Source of the DNA: Raphanus sativus
Lineage: Eukaryota; Streptophyta; Magnoliopsida; Brassicales; Brassicaceae
Direction of reading: 5' to 3'
Length of the DNA stretch: 64,000 bases
Assembly: GCF_000801105.2 (NCBI RefSeq)
Contig: NC_079513.1
Location: forward strand, 27,697,640-27,761,639
A program made the translations under genes and the position numbers. Each line of letters starts with the position of its first letter. Position 1 is the stretch's first letter. The notes under the pieces were generated by a model that was not told the DNA's origin, made no database searches, and worked only from the letters and a program-made list of their open reading frames with translations. This document shows, piece by piece, positions 1 to 12,329 of this stretch.

Positions 1-475
1 CGCTAGAAATGGTGAATTCACTAAACTCAACCCCTTCGTTTCGCATCTCCAAGAACATATCCAACGCTTCTACCTCCATTTTGTTCCGTGTATACAAACC
101 GATCATAGTGTTCCAAGAAACCAAGCTTCTCTCGAGCATTCCATCGAACACTTTGCGTGCAAGCTCCACAAAACCACATTTGGAATAAGAATTGATAAGA
201 ACATTCGAGAGAGTAACGTCTCTACGAAAATCAAGACGGATAATCTTCCCATGGCAAGATTTAGCTTCCATAACGTCTCTGTTTCTAGCGCAAAGCTGCA
301 AAATTTCGATAAAGTCGGAAGCTTGAACCACGTTACGACTCGCAAACTCATCGTTATATCGTTCTTCTCGTGTGAAATCCTCTCCCTCGTAAGTAACCGA
401 TACAGAGAGATTCCGAGAGAGAAAACACGCATGGCGTCTACTGGGTAAGACTCTGCATTGTCTCAACAAGTTCAT
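1..475 (-). CDS. Pentatricopeptide repeat protein, 5' part only (AT5G04780-like)
   Basis: The open frame runs on the minus strand from an ATG at 475-473 off the left edge, giving about 158 residues without a stop. It starts [10 protein letters not shown], a basic N-terminus typical of organelle targeting. It then shows plant PPR repeats of the P-L-S type: [40 protein letters not shown] and [20 protein letters not shown]. Such proteins bind organellar RNA and act in RNA editing, splicing or stability in mitochondria or chloroplasts. The frame matches my memory of AT5G04780, a PCMP-H (DYW) class protein. The E and DYW domains would lie outside the window. The upstream region (540-600) carries GGGCCC and AGGCCCA site-II-like boxes, common in front of housekeeping organellar genes. 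The family call is secure; the exact orthologue is likely. Confidence 0.88.
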   Translation of the reverse strand, partial: MNLLRQCRVLPSRRHACFLSRNLSVSVTYEGEDFTREERYNDEFASRNVVQASDFIEILQLCARNRDVMEAKSCHGKIIRLDFRRDVTLSNVLINSYSKCGFVELARKVFDGMLERSLVSWNTMIGLYTRNKMEVEALDMFLEMRNEGVEFSEFTISS

Positions 476-931
476 CGTGAACCCAAGTACATGTAATGTT
501 CTTCGTTATTTTGAGACAGAGGAAAATAATTACAAACGGGCTTGATCTTTTAACCAGATATGGGCCCTAAGTTTAGGCCCATTATTTATTCGGCCTAACT
601 GTAAATCTATAGTATTAAGCTGAGATCCTTTTAGCCGAAGGAGTTGAAGTATTCAAAACTTCAACTATTGTGAATCTGTGATACTGTTTTTGAAGTAGAT
701 AAAATTATAATTTCTCCCTCGTATTGTTGTTTCATCACGAATGATCATCAAGAACTAAAAACCATGGAATAGAAAAAGTGTATAACTTTCAGTTTAGGAC
801 ATAAATCTCGAATCAAAAGAAACAATAAACATTTCAAGAACAGTAAGTCTTTCGTCCCTAACTTCAAAACAAAAACAGCCAATCTAAAGATTTCTCTCTT
901 GATTCGACTGATAACAACAACAACCTCCTCC

Positions 932-1339
932 TCAGAACCTTCTTGGTGGCCTGCTGAAAGAAGGTGCCGCCTGTGCCTCAACTTCAGAGAAGCCATGAGC
1001 GTCAGACATTCCAAGGGAAGCAAGCATCTCTAGAGTCTCTTTATCGACCTTGATCACATCGGTCTTGATGGCAGACTCATCGGGAACAAAGTCCATGCGG
1101 CGCTCACGCTCTTCCTCTTGAAGCTTGAGCGAGATGCCACGGACCGGTCCCTTCTGGATACGTTTCATCAAATGGGTGGAGAATCCAGCGATCTTGTTGC
1201 GAAGACGCTTCGAAGGGATGATTGCGACTTCTTCGAGGATCTTCTTGTTCGTGTGGAAGTCGAGTGTCATGCGAGAGTAGTACTTCTCGATGACTTGACG
1301 AGATGATTTCTTCACGGTCTTGGTTCTGACACGTCCCAT
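932..1339 (-). CDS. RPS17: 40S ribosomal protein S17 (eS17)
   Basis: This is a single uninterrupted 135-codon frame starting [20 protein letters not shown] and ending RPPRRF. Length and sequence fit plant eS17 along the whole protein, a component of the head of the small cytosolic ribosomal subunit. The ATG at 1339-1337 is the conserved start. The coding region has no intron, but a 5'-UTR intron is likely: a donor GTAAG reads at 1585-1581 and an acceptor GCAG at 1354-1351 (minus strand). The promoter has the telobox and GGGCC boxes usual for ribosomal protein genes. Arabidopsis has several S17 copies; position points to the chromosome 5 copy (recalled as AT5G04800). Confidence 0.96.
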   Translation of the reverse strand: MGRVRTKTVKKSSRQVIEKYYSRMTLDFHTNKKILEEVAIIPSKRLRNKIAGFSTHLMKRIQKGPVRGISLKLQEEERERRMDFVPDESAIKTDVIKVDKETLEMLASLGMSDAHGFSEVEAQAAPSFSRPPRRF

Positions 1340-1652
1340 CTTTCGGTTATCTGCTACTTACCTGGTAAGATAAAACTCATGTCTTAGCAAAAGAACACTT
1401 TGAAGCATGTCATGTCCTAATATTTCAACACACATGAATTGTTATGGCAAAATCTAAATCTAAATCTAAGCCACTGACGAATCTAGCAGTTCCTACGACT
1501 AACATTCTACACCTTTCATAGAACAGATCAAAAGCTTATGGTTCCTCGAAGATTACGCAGTTTCTTAAGGTTAACGAGAGCTTACCTGCAAAGAAGAAGC
1601 GGCGGCAAAAATGAAGAAGAAGCAAAGACAGGGGGAGATGGTTTGCCTTTCC

Positions 1653-1790
1653 TTATAAATATGGTTCTCTCGTTAGGGTTTAGTTTTATTCATTCAGCTG
1701 ACGGGCCCTAACTTCAGGATCAGTCTGATATTTTATTGGGCTTAAGTCCTAATCAAAAATTCTTAGCTTCGGCCCATTAGCCCAAAAGGT
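1653..1790 (-). promoter_or_regulatory. RPS17 promoter: TATA box, telobox, site-II boxes
   Basis: Read on the minus strand, a TATA-like ATATTTATAAGG lies at 1662-1651. Just upstream is AAACCCTAA (telobox, 1681-1673). Further upstream are a GGGCCC core near 1703-1708, TAAGCCCAATA near 1744-1735 and a TGGGCC core near 1776-1771. Telobox plus site-II (TGGGCY) is the established arrangement of plant ribosomal protein promoters and links expression to cell proliferation. The motifs are seen directly; their function is inferred from the family. Confidence 0.7.
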
Positions 1791-1799
1791 TAAAATCCT

Positions 1800-4465
1800 C
1801 TTATCTCAAATTTGTAGGCCTATGTTCAACCACTTTGTTTCTTGAAAAAACAAGGATCAACCAGTTATACAAAACTTTAGGCTACTTTGGTCCAAAAAAA
1901 AAACTCAAATGGGTGTAGCTTCTTGTATTATGTTAAGATAATCAATTAGGCTATCAGTTAAAGTCAAAGTGTTATAAAGTATGGTTTATGTATCTTATTC
2001 TACTTCAATTTGTTTGATTAAAAATTAATTGATGTGGTTGGCTGATCTCATACAATTGGTGAAAGAATAGACATATAAAATCTGCGAATCCATATTGTAT
2101 ATGATTAGGAATGTTGAATAATGTCTAAGACCAAGTTGAGGACAAGATCAACACATCATGGAATGGAATGTTTTAACTTTAATTTCACTTTTTGGATGAC
2201 AAAAATGTGGAGGGTATTGCAAGTTGCCAAGAACTTCCCTGTTTAAGGAGAATCTAAGCCAAAGTCTTATGTCTAATCCTTCTTGCTATTTTTTTTCCTC
2301 TTGCTGTCTTTTTTTTGGAGAGACTCACAACTTGCTATCAAATATAATGATCACAATGATTCGTAAAGCGAATGTCAAAGCTTATGATAAGTTGGAAAAA
2401 AAGCCTTAATGAAAATGTCAACAGAAAAGTGAAAATAATTAGATTATACCTATATCTAGCTATGGACTAATGGACTCACTAGCTTCTGCACAACTTGCCT
2501 AGATTGTGCCTTGAGTGGTTTTAGAGTCGTTGACATTTTTGTGGTCCCATTCTCTATTGAATCATGATTAGGCTATAGGCTTTTTCATCTACTCTGTTGC
2601 ATCTTACAAGTCTAGTCTCAGCTTATACTACATACGATAACTTTTTTGTTCAAAATACTACAATACTTTATCCTAAATCCGAAGTATATTTTATACACAT
2701 TTTTCATGGCCGTCGGGGAGAAAAAAAAGTGGTGTCGTTGTTATCCTCAAAGGATCAAAATAATGGTAATCCAGTGTAGAATCCATCATTAAGGTTTGTG
2801 ATTAGGATAAAGGCAAATTCGAAAGAGAACACTCACACTTAGATTTGAATGAACCCCTTTTGGTGATGGAATGAAACTCATGAGTTAAGTAAAGTGTTGT
2901 TTCTAGAAAGAGATCAAATATATGTTATTGCTAATAGAATCAATCTTTCTTATTGGCAGAATATTTTCTGAAAACAAATCCAAAAATATAATAAAATATA
3001 TGAATAAAAAGTTTCCAACAATGTGAAGATCTTGAAAAATTGGGCTGTTCTTGGATGGTCCCTATCTCTAGGAATATAGTCACACAAAAAAAGAGCGAGA
3101 GAGGGAATGTAAAGCAAGTGTCGTCTCCCACTTAAACACACTTATTTCAGATTCGGGTATATATATCATCCACTTAGAAATATATAAATGTAATCATTTA
3201 TATTATATTAACCAAAATGCTAACGTAATTATTGAGTGTTCAATAAAAGAATAATTAGACTGATTTGATTATTCGATTAAGATTTACAGATTCGCTCCTG
3301 ACTTACACAGTCCTCTGCAAGAAAAGATTAGAAAATAGAGAACTTAAGTATTTAAACTAAACTAAAAATGAAAACGTATTTAACAAACCAAAACTTTTAG
3401 AGCATATACTTTGGTTTGTAGCGAATGAACGTTATAGGAACTACTGTAGAATATAAAATATATTTCGTCTATTTAATATTGAAGTTCCTAGCTAACACGA
3501 AATAATGTTCTTTTTTTTATTTTATTTTAGCTAACACTAAATAATGTTCTTTAAGCTAAAGTAACATGTATTACACTTGAAATGGTATCAAAAATGTCAT
3601 TTCGTCGATATTTGAGGACATTACTGATTAACATGTATACACCAGTCTTTTATATTTGGGCATATTAAATAGTAAGAAAAAGGGTAGATTATTGATCACT
3701 AAGACACTAACCTCGTAAGTGTATTGTGTATGAGAACAATTTTTTTTTTATCAAAGAGAACAAAAATATAAATAACAAAAAGAATGTATTATATCCTCAA
3801 TTAGTTAGAAACAAGTGATCGTGGAAAAAAAAAAGAAGGTGATATTGTTGGGTTTGAAGCTCCGGATAAAGTCACGTTTGTGTGTCCCGTGATAAAGATG
3901 GGGACCCTTCGCTATCAATTGTATGCCATCTCCCGTATTCATGAGAGGATTATGTTTAGCTAACGTATCCATTTATTAAGGGAGTGTATCACATAACTAT
4001 TTCATACCAGATCTTCTTGCCTTATACGATTGCAAAGATTGATGTTTAAATGTCGTTATCTTATTTTTCAGATAGTTTTAAATTTAATATGGATTAGTGA
4101 AGTCAAAAAAGAAATTAAACGTTTAAACTTTTATTTGTTTTGTTGTTTTCTACTTCAAAGGTTTAGATATTGTTGCATAAGAAAAACAAAATATATTTGC
4201 AATAGACTTTGATTTTCTTTGCAGAATCTCACGGAGATAACATTAAAAGAAAGGAATTTTCTAAAACTGTTATAGATAATATCTCTCTCACATATTATAT
4301 TTATCCTCTGCCAGAAATAAATTCACAATCGAGAACCTATTTTTTCCCATAGAGTTAGATTAAATAACTTTCATTAATATTTTCAAAACCCCCTCCTTTT
4401 GAAAAATAGAGAGTTTAATTACATAAGCTAATTTTTAGGAAACAAACTAAATAACGTTCACTTAT
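1800..4465. other. Intergenic, no gene recognised
   Basis: This AT-rich stretch lies between the RPS17 promoter and the 3' end of CAT6. Frames here are short and low-complexity and show no codon bias or recognisable domain. The only structure noticed is a tandem pair of AGCTAACAC(G/T)AAATAATGTTCTT near 3491-3513 and 3529-3551. No tRNA or transposon ends were recognised. Confidence 0.5.
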
Positions 4466-7400
4466 TCACACTTCGGTTAGTTCTTTCAAGGCTTGTCCAT
4501 CTTCTTTCACATCAAAAGACCCATTCGCTTCAGCGTCAGAGCTGGCATGAACACCATAAAACAAATACACAAGCACGATCAAACCGGAGAAGTACCCGAA
4601 CCGGACGTACGACGGTGCGTCCAACGAACCAAGCAAGAATATGTTCAAGAAAATCGACACGCACGGGGTCAACGGCATGAAGGGGACACCCCACAACTCG
4701 GGTTTGTTTGCTTGAGGGACCACGAAATGGAAAATCAACACGATTGCCATAGCCACTACCGCACTGGCACCAAGCATGAAAGCCTTAAAGCTCCCTTGTG
4801 GCGCAAGTTTCCAGATGAGGGTGAAGACAAGAGAGATGGTGGAGAATAATGTCAGAAAAGTGAGTGTCGGCCATGGCTTGGTGGGTCCTACAGGGACGTA
4901 ACGCCTGAAAATGAGAGCGTTTGCAACCATGTAAAATACAAATAGGGTTCCGATGGATACGAGGTTTAGTAGGATGTTAAGGTCAGTGAAGAGAGCAAGA
5001 GCCGCCGTGAAAATACCTGATATGGAACGTACAGAAAAAAAAAAATTAAATAAGACAGTTAAATAGATTATTCCAGCGGCGACAAAGTCTAGTTGAACAT
5101 GAAATTGAAGATAGTGGGGATAACTGTTTTATTTTTTTGTCTTTCTTTTGGCAAAGTAAGAAATAAAAGTTAATACAGTTGATGGATATAGAAAATTTTG
5201 AGCTAGTGGGATGCTAAAATTGGTAAGGATAAGGTTCGACGTTGATGACCCTTAAGGCCTTAATCATAATGTTCCACTTTGTAACAATGTGAATAGCTTT
5301 ATGAGAAAACCAATGTTTATGCATATATATCAGATGGATAAAACAAAGTGTATGGCTCACAACAATGCTCTCATCAACTTAAATTATGGCTACCAATAAT
5401 TGTATAAATATTGATCGTCGTGACTAAGTGTGTAACCATTGAGATAATGCCAATAAATTTCGAATATATTTTCCATGCATTTACAAAATATCTTTCACAG
5501 TTTTTTGTTTTTATAATGATATGATGATTAGTCGGCCAATGGATGAAGTTCCTTATAATTATCCAACAAAAGTGGAATATGTGTTTTTAACACTAAGGGA
5601 ACACGAAAGAGACCAAAGAGACCCACCAAGAAAATATATCACAATCAAGACCGTTGAGAAAGACTGAATCTTTTGGAAGCTCAGAACTTTACAGAGAGCA
5701 AAAGAAACCAATGGTGAACATGACATCTAGCCATCGTACTCAATATGCTCTCTCTGTCTTAAAGTTTAAGACCCAAACACCACAAAACCCATGACGTCCC
5801 TACGTTTAATATACCTTATACACATCTTGTCACGATCGAGATCGATAGGGGAAAAAGATTTTTTAAAAAAATGGTTGAGTCCAAAAGTTTTGATTTGAAA
5901 ATATATTTTTGAAATGGACACGTATAGATAATGTATTCACGTGGATCGTATGATCTTTGAGAACACGTTAAAACATCAAAATCATAGATGAAGAAAAAAA
6001 AGATCATGACAACAACTGAAACGGTTCTAGTTTCCCTTTCTAACCTAACTGCTTTGCCTCTACCTCACTTTATAGACCCTAAATTCACAAAATCTAATTT
6101 TACTAGTATAAATGATTATTCAACATCATTGTTTTTGACAGTAGTAATATATAAAATGAATGGGACAGAAAAGAAAAAAAAAGAACGTACCAAGAAAAGA
6201 GGAGGCGTTGACTGGCGTAGATGTTCTGTGATGAATCTTAGCGAACCAAACGGGGACCACTCTGGACCTTCCGATGACGCACATGTAACGAGCTTGACCT
6301 AACATGGCCACCAAAAGTGATGTTAAGATCCCAAAGCTTGCTCCTATCCCCACCACTTTCGTCACCCATTCCCAGCCGTTGGATCCTCTGAACGCCGCGG
6401 AAAACGGCGCCTCCGGATCTATCTACGTACACACCGTTTTCAACCTCCAAAGTCAAACAACGTACCGTTTTTGGTTAATAAAATTAAAAAAACACTAAAA
6501 TGATTACTGACCAGATCGTATGGGAGGAGCATTGACATGGAGACAGCCATGAGGCAGTAAAGAACCGTAACGATGGCGACTGAACCGGAGACACCGACCG
6601 GTATGTCTTTAACCGGGTTTTGAACTTCCTCCGCCATGGTCGAAACGGCGTCGTATCCTATATAGCTCAAATAAACCATGGCGGCTCCGTTGAAAACCCC
6701 CGCCGCGCCGAAGGGGAAGAACCCCGAGGGATGCTCTGCTTTCGCCGGAGAAGTAAGATTCTTCGAGTCTCCTCTCAAGAACCCCATCACGATAACGAAC
6801 ACTATGAAGGCGATGTGAAATGCGGTCATGATCATGTTCACCTTCGAGCTCTCCCTCGTGCTGCAGCAGATGATGACGGTGATCGCGAGGACCACGAGGA
6901 CGGCGACGGGATCGATCTCGTTGAACCCCTCGGGGAGTGAAGAGACGACGAACCGCCACCTGGAAGTCGAGATCCCGAAGGCGGTTCCCAGGTACGCGGT
7001 GAAGCTCCTCGAGACGGCGGCGTTCGACATAACGTAGTCGAGCACGAGATTGGCTCCGGTGAAGAACGCCGGGAACTCGCCAAACGTGGTGCGGATGTAG
7101 CTGAAGGCGCCGCCGGCGACGGGGAGGTGAACGGCGAACTCGGTGTAGCAGAAGGCGGAGAGGAGAGCGCAGAGGCCGGCGACGGCGTAGGAGACGACGA
7201 TGGAGGGACCGGCGTAGAGACGGCTGGCGCGGCCGGTGGTGACGAAGACGCCGGCGCCGACCATCCCGCCGATTCCGAGGCCAATGAGGTCGTACCACCG
7301 GAGAGTACGGCGCATATGCTCGCCGGAGACGGCGCGGACGCGGCTCATCTCGTCGGAGGAGGTGGAGACGGAGACGGCGCGGCGGGCTAAGCGGGAAGGC

Positions 7401-7483
7401 GTGGAGGAGAGGGAGCTGAGGTAGACTCGGAGGCTGGAGAAGGAAGAGTGTCCGCCGCCATTGTTGCTGCTTTGCACCTCCAT
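4466..7483 (-). CDS. CAT6: Cationic amino acid transporter 6 (CAT6)
   Basis: Three minus-strand exons, 6512-7483, 6191-6422 and 4466-5016, join in frame into 584 residues, against about 583 for Arabidopsis CAT6. The junctions are GTCAGT/GTAG and GTACGT/TCAG. The start MEVQSS is chosen because the codon two before it is GTG, not ATG. The product is a multipass membrane carrier of the APC superfamily importing cationic and large neutral amino acids. The N-terminal half carries the family signature RWYDLIGLGIGGMVGAGVF near residue 65. The C-terminal half includes the YLFYGVHAS segment that marks the CAT C-terminal domain. Exon 1 is GC-rich, which creates long but meaningless frames on the other strand and in other phases. 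Intron 2 is large (about 1.17 kb). Orthology with AT5G04770 is very likely. Confidence 0.95.
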
Positions 7484-7502
7484 TTGCACCGGTTTGAAGT
7501 GA

Positions 7503-7530
7503 AGTCGGGTCGGGTCGGGTCGGGTCAGGT
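7503..7530 (-). repeat. Short tandem GGGTC repeat in the CAT6 5' leader
   Basis: Four to five tandem copies of a GTCGG/GGGTC unit sit about 20-45 bp upstream of the CAT6 ATG. The TATA-like TTTATATAAAT at about 7571-7581 (minus strand) puts this array in the transcribed leader. It may affect leader structure, but that is inference. Confidence 0.6.
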
Positions 7531-7599
7531 ATGTGGAGGACTGAGAATTTTGGTGATTTAGACAAGACTTGGTTTATATAAATATGAGAGATTATGAAA

Positions 7600-10500
7600 A
7601 ATTGGAAGGGAGAAGAATAAGGGATAAAAGATAGTGGCGTTGTGCTGTAATTAATGATAATATTTAAGGGTAATTTAAATATTTACCACATTATAATTAA
7701 GAAGAAGAAGATTGTTCTTATTCCACAGTAATCTCATAAGCATCGTATTAAAAGATTTTACTAACACAAGATGCCTTATCTGTTTGGTCCGGTCACAATT
7801 ATTATTATATATTGTAGTAGTTTAGTACCAATTATGCTAATGCTTTTATAGATTCATGTACGAATCTAAACTAGTTTGGTAAGTATATAGTATAATTTCA
7901 GAACTAGCTATGGTTGTGAATAAATTTTTATTGACCAAAAATATAATCTACTAAAAGTAGCTTCTTAATTAATGCCATTAGATTGCGTGAGAAGAAAAAT
8001 TGATGTGATTATAAGACTAAAAGTTTGTAGTTATGTTCTTGCTAATTAATTGGCTCTAACTTATGCACAAATAAGACCACCATAAAACTACACTTGTTCA
8101 AAACGTAACGACTCTGCTTCAGAGCTTCGCTTTTAGTTAGTTCCCGATGAAACCGTAAGTCCGTTAAAAAGACACAAAATCAGACGGCGTTAACTTACCT
8201 ATATCGTATGACACGGTAACGACGACGTTACATTTGACGGCTATGTAGGTCTAGAAGGTTCACACGTGTGGCAATGAATGTGACACATGGGATGCAGTTT
8301 CTTTAACAAAGAGATAAGCACACAGGTTTTAATGCATGTATAGCGTGACCCAAAATCGAGGAAATCAGTTTTTCTTTTTGTTTTGTGTTGGTTTTAAACA
8401 TCCCTTACAATCTACTACGAATATTCATATAAAATACTGTTTGTATATTACAAATTGGATATCATACTATAATGCAATAGGCGATTATTTTAATGGAGTG
8501 ACTTCTGTTAGGTTAGCTGCAAGTCAAAGATTGTTAACACCAACTAACAAAATGTCCAAGATCATATTTTACATTTGGTCTCAGCTTCAATGAAAGCTGA
8601 ATATGACTCACCTAGCACCATCAAAACTTGATGAGGTGGAAATATTGTAAACTGATTTGTATAAAATGCATGTCCCTTCCAAGTTCCAATCACACTCGTA
8701 TCTGGATACATATTTCAATGCATTGACGTTTTTGGACGCGCATTGCACTAGCTTATCCAAACAAATATGAAATATCTACTTGGAAGCCTATCCTTTTCGC
8801 TATAAAAGATAATTAGAATGAGTGTTAGCCTATCACCAACGTTGACACATATTCGTATCAACCACACACATATACACGTTAAATTCGACAAAAAAATAAA
8901 ACAGTATGATTCACATGGAGTCCAATCACGACTCACGAAATTTTGGTTAAATAAAAGAGTAAAGAGATAACGCAATAAAATACACAAGACAAGGGGGAGT
9001 GGTGGTTTATACAGCGAGTGGGATGGTCAAATCTGATTTTAGATAAGATGCAATTGCAAAACTCAGTTTGCTTCAATCCGACCACGTCTCTCACACATTG
9101 TATATCAGACCTGCCCATCTCTAATAAATTAATACAACTACATATGAATATGAGTTTTTTTTCCCTAAATGTTTACCTTATCATGCAACAATCAAACATT
9201 ATAGTGTCATCATCTTCATATATTGAAACGTGGTGTATAGCAGTGAAGATTACAATATTCTAAGTTAGGGTTACAGGTCTTTATTTTATCAACTAAACAC
9301 ACAATAAAACCATAAAATTGTCTGTATGTAAAGTGTGTAAAAGATGTTTGATAAAGATATAAAAATGTGGATTAAAATGTGATTCAGCAGCTACAAAATA
9401 TCTTCATTTGAGCATCACGTAATGTAACAAGGTCTAATTCTCTATTTGAAAAGCTCTCGTGCCGGGAGCTAATTTAAGTGGAACAGCCCATAAGGTAAGT
9501 ACGTATTATGGATCCAATGAGATTGTTAGCTTACGAGCCCAATTTAAACGCCCTTTTGGGGGCTTAAACTAACCCATTAATAAATGTTCCTTTTTCGCCC
9601 CCTGGTTTTCGAAGATAATATCAAAACTCAAAAGTAAAACACGTGATAACAGCCCAAAAAAACTTATAAAAAGAGCAAGAAATTAGTAGATTTTTCTTCA
9701 AAGAGCCGAGCCACGTGACGGCTGCGGAAGATGCCACGTCATTAAGGCACATAAGTAAGATGCCAAAAAGTATTTTTGAGAAACAATTAGGAGAATGACA
9801 CGTGACTCAATATTGCCATACTGATGAAGAGTCGGTCCACGCCCCTTCGTTGAGTGCGTAACGTATCCACTTAATCCGTGGATCCAATCAGATTAGTAAA
9901 AGTGTGTAAATCATATTAAAACAAGTAAACTACTCTGTAAAATAAGCAAGTACAGTTAAAATACTAAAATACTCGTTGAAGTTTCTTTGTTTTCTTTAAT
10001 TAATTTGTTGAAGTTGGTTGAGACTCTATACTATAATAAATAAATACAACGAAAATATCGGATAAGATAAGACAAAACTGAATGTTGTCTTTGTTTTACT
10101 GAACATAAGTATATAATACTACTAGTAAGTGGAATATATAATCCCAATATAAACGTGCAATCGTATAACCATACTAAAACTTGTTTAACAGAACTACAGA
10201 AGCATGGAACTAAGAATATTGATTAGTATATTCTTCATTATTCACTAGCCAAGAGTCTTGAGTTTTGAACTTTTAATTTTAAAATAGTTGAAAATTGTGT
10301 TTTGACTAAAACATTAATGATCTAACTATCAAACATTGGTCAAATTTTGCGGTAAATACAGTAATCTGGTCAAAATTTTTTTGAGCAATCATGGTATTAT
10401 TGTCTTCTTCGAATGACAAAAGCTGTACTCTGCAAAAAGATACCTAGATGGGATTATATCACCAAGAAACATGAAAATCAACAAGTTTTTTCATAGGCAC

Positions 10501-11050
10501 TGAAAGGGTGACACAACAAATTATAGTAGAGGAAGTAAGGTGCAAAGTATGATTAAGTTTTTAAATCAAACCGACGGTGTCGTAGTAAAGCAGCACACTG
10601 GACCCCCAAGAGTGACAGGTATTATAGCAAAGAGACGTAGGCAGTGGATTCCTTCGTGAATGTGAACTCAAAAAGAAACTTTTTATGGAGTGCTCTTCGT
10701 AATTTTAGGCGGTTAATTTTTTTTTTCTAAAATAGCTACGTGTTTAGATATTATTGGAAACTAAAGTGGCATATGCTTATAAAAGAATTATAAAAACTGT
10801 AACAAACTGGAGCATAAAAATACAGTCATCAGGGTCAGGTGTGTAACCCTAAAATTAAAATAAATAAAAAGAAAAAAAAATAGAGAAGAGAAGAGAGAGA
10901 CAAAAAGACATCCCAATTGCAGAGAAACCGTGTTGAACTTGGTCTCTGAGCTGCTTCTTCGCCTCCTTTTATAATTTTCCAGCAAATAACAAAAAAAACT
11001 TTCCTAAGAAAAAACAAAGAGAATCCTTTATAAATCATCCGAGAGTCTTC
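7600..11050. other. Long intergenic region between CAT6 and the MYB gene
   Basis: About 3.4 kb of AT-rich DNA between two divergent genes, so it contains both promoters. The visible frames are short, low-complexity and not conserved in any way I recognise. A cluster of ACGT-core motifs lies at 9.64-9.81 kb and is annotated separately. A minus-strand splice-donor-like ATAG|GTAAGTTAACG near 8186-8200 could belong to a leader exon or a non-coding transcript, but nothing else supports it. Confidence 0.5.
9640..9804. promoter_or_regulatory. Cluster of G-box/ABRE motifs
   Basis: Within 165 bp there are three palindromic CACGTG hexamers (9640-9645, 9712-9717, 9799-9804) and a CCACGTCA (9734-9741). 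In plants CACGTG with flanking A or GC is bound by bZIP (ABF/ABI5) and bHLH (PIF/MYC) factors. The nearest gene start downstream is the MYB gene, about 1.3 kb away; CAT6 lies further off on the other side. The clustering is seen directly; an ABA- or light-responsive role is inference. Confidence 0.45.
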
Positions 11051-11128
11051 AACAGTTTCTCAAACATCAATCAAATCTCAGGTTCTTGTGATTTTTTTTT
11101 TCAAACTAGTAACGAAAAGGTTTTGGAT

Positions 11129-11924
11129 ATGGCGTCGAGTCAGTGGACGAGGTCGGAGGACAAGATGTTCGAGCAAGCTCTGGTGCTATTCCCCGAGGGA
11201 TCTCCCAATCGGTGGGAGAGAATCGCCGATCAGCTCCAGAAATCGGCTGGTGAAGTTAGGGAGCATTACGAGGCGTTGGTGCACGACGTTCTGGAGATCG
11301 ATTCGGGACGAGTCGATGTCCCTGATTACATGGATGACTCTGCGGCGGGTTGGGACTCAGCTGGTCAGATCTCGTTTGGGTCTAAACACGGAGAGACCGA
11401 GCGGAAACGAGGAACTCCTTGGTCCGAAAACGAACACAAGTATGTCTTAATTATGCAAATTAGGGTTTTGGTTGGTTAGAGAACTTAGGAATTAACAGAT
11501 TTTCATATTTATTGTCGTAAATTTTGCTAAATTTAGGTGATTTAGTTACTTTTTTCTTAAACAATTATTTTGAATCTTTTGTTACAGATTGTTTCTGATT
11601 GGATTAAAGAGATACGGGAAAGGAGACTGGAGGAGCATATCGAGGAACGTGGTGGTCACTAGGACACCCACGCAAGTCGCCAGCCATGCTCAGAAATATT
11701 TCCTTAGACAGAACTCGGTGAAGAAAGAGAGGAAGAGGTCGAGCATCCACGACATAACTACTGTCGATACTAACTTAGCCATGCCTGGTTCCAACATGGA
11801 CTGGAGTGGACAGCAGGAGAGCTCTGTTCAGACTCAGCATCAGCAGCAACAGAGCATGTCGGAGTTTGGTCAGGAGCTGATGACTCCGGGTGGTCATTAT
11901 GAGGAGTTCGGTTATCGGATGTGA
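11129..11924 (+). CDS. Two-SANT MYB transcription factor, DIVARICATA type (AT5G04760-like)
   Basis: Exons 11129-11439 and 11588-11924 join (AA|GTATGT ... TTACAG|A) into 215 residues. The first SANT domain (about residues 5-58) has the W-spaced pattern [14 protein letters not shown]...[10 protein letters not shown]. The second (about 95-147) begins [11 protein letters not shown] and contains the diagnostic [12 protein letters not shown] (SHAQKYF) motif of plant MYB-related R-R factors. These bind I-box type DNA through the second domain and use the first for protein contact. The C-terminal tail is glutamine-rich (QHQQQQS). The start at 11129 (MASSQWTR) is the only ATG before the domain in frame. 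The protein is expected in the nucleus. The AT5G04760 protein is of the same length as I recall it. Confidence 0.93.
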
Positions 11925-12329
11925 AAGAAGGGGTGGGGGGGGAGGGGAGTTTGTAATGGTTTTGGTTTGTTTGGTAGGGTTTTTTTTACCCATTTTATGT
12001 GAATAGGAAAGCAATAGCATTGGGTTTATTTTCTTATACTGATATGATGATGAAAGAATAAAAATATAGTGTATAGAAGAAAGCTTTTTGTAACAACACA
12101 CACGTATGTTTGGTATTTTGAATCAAATGCATATGGATGTCTTTTAAATCGGCGCAGTCATTTATACTACCGTTTCAAACTTGATTTCTTTAGAACACAC
12201 ACACAAACAAACATACAAAGAGGGTGACAAGTACAAAGTCTCAAACCAAGAGAGGACAAAGGTCAAACTGTCAAAAGGCTTATTTTTCACTGTTGCTTGC
12301 CTTGTGACCACATACTGCAGATGCTGAAC

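Noticed and set aside
6609..7565. 318-codon minus-strand frame rich in Arg, Pro and Leu, plus other-strand frames over CAT6 exon 1
   Set aside because: They overlap the well-supported CAT6 exon in other phases. Their composition is an artefact of the GC-rich third positions of the real gene.
8600..8640. Short hairpin CACCATCAAAACTTGATGAGGTG resembling a terminator
   Set aside because: Rho-independent terminators are not expected in plant nuclear DNA, and no adjacent gene ends here.
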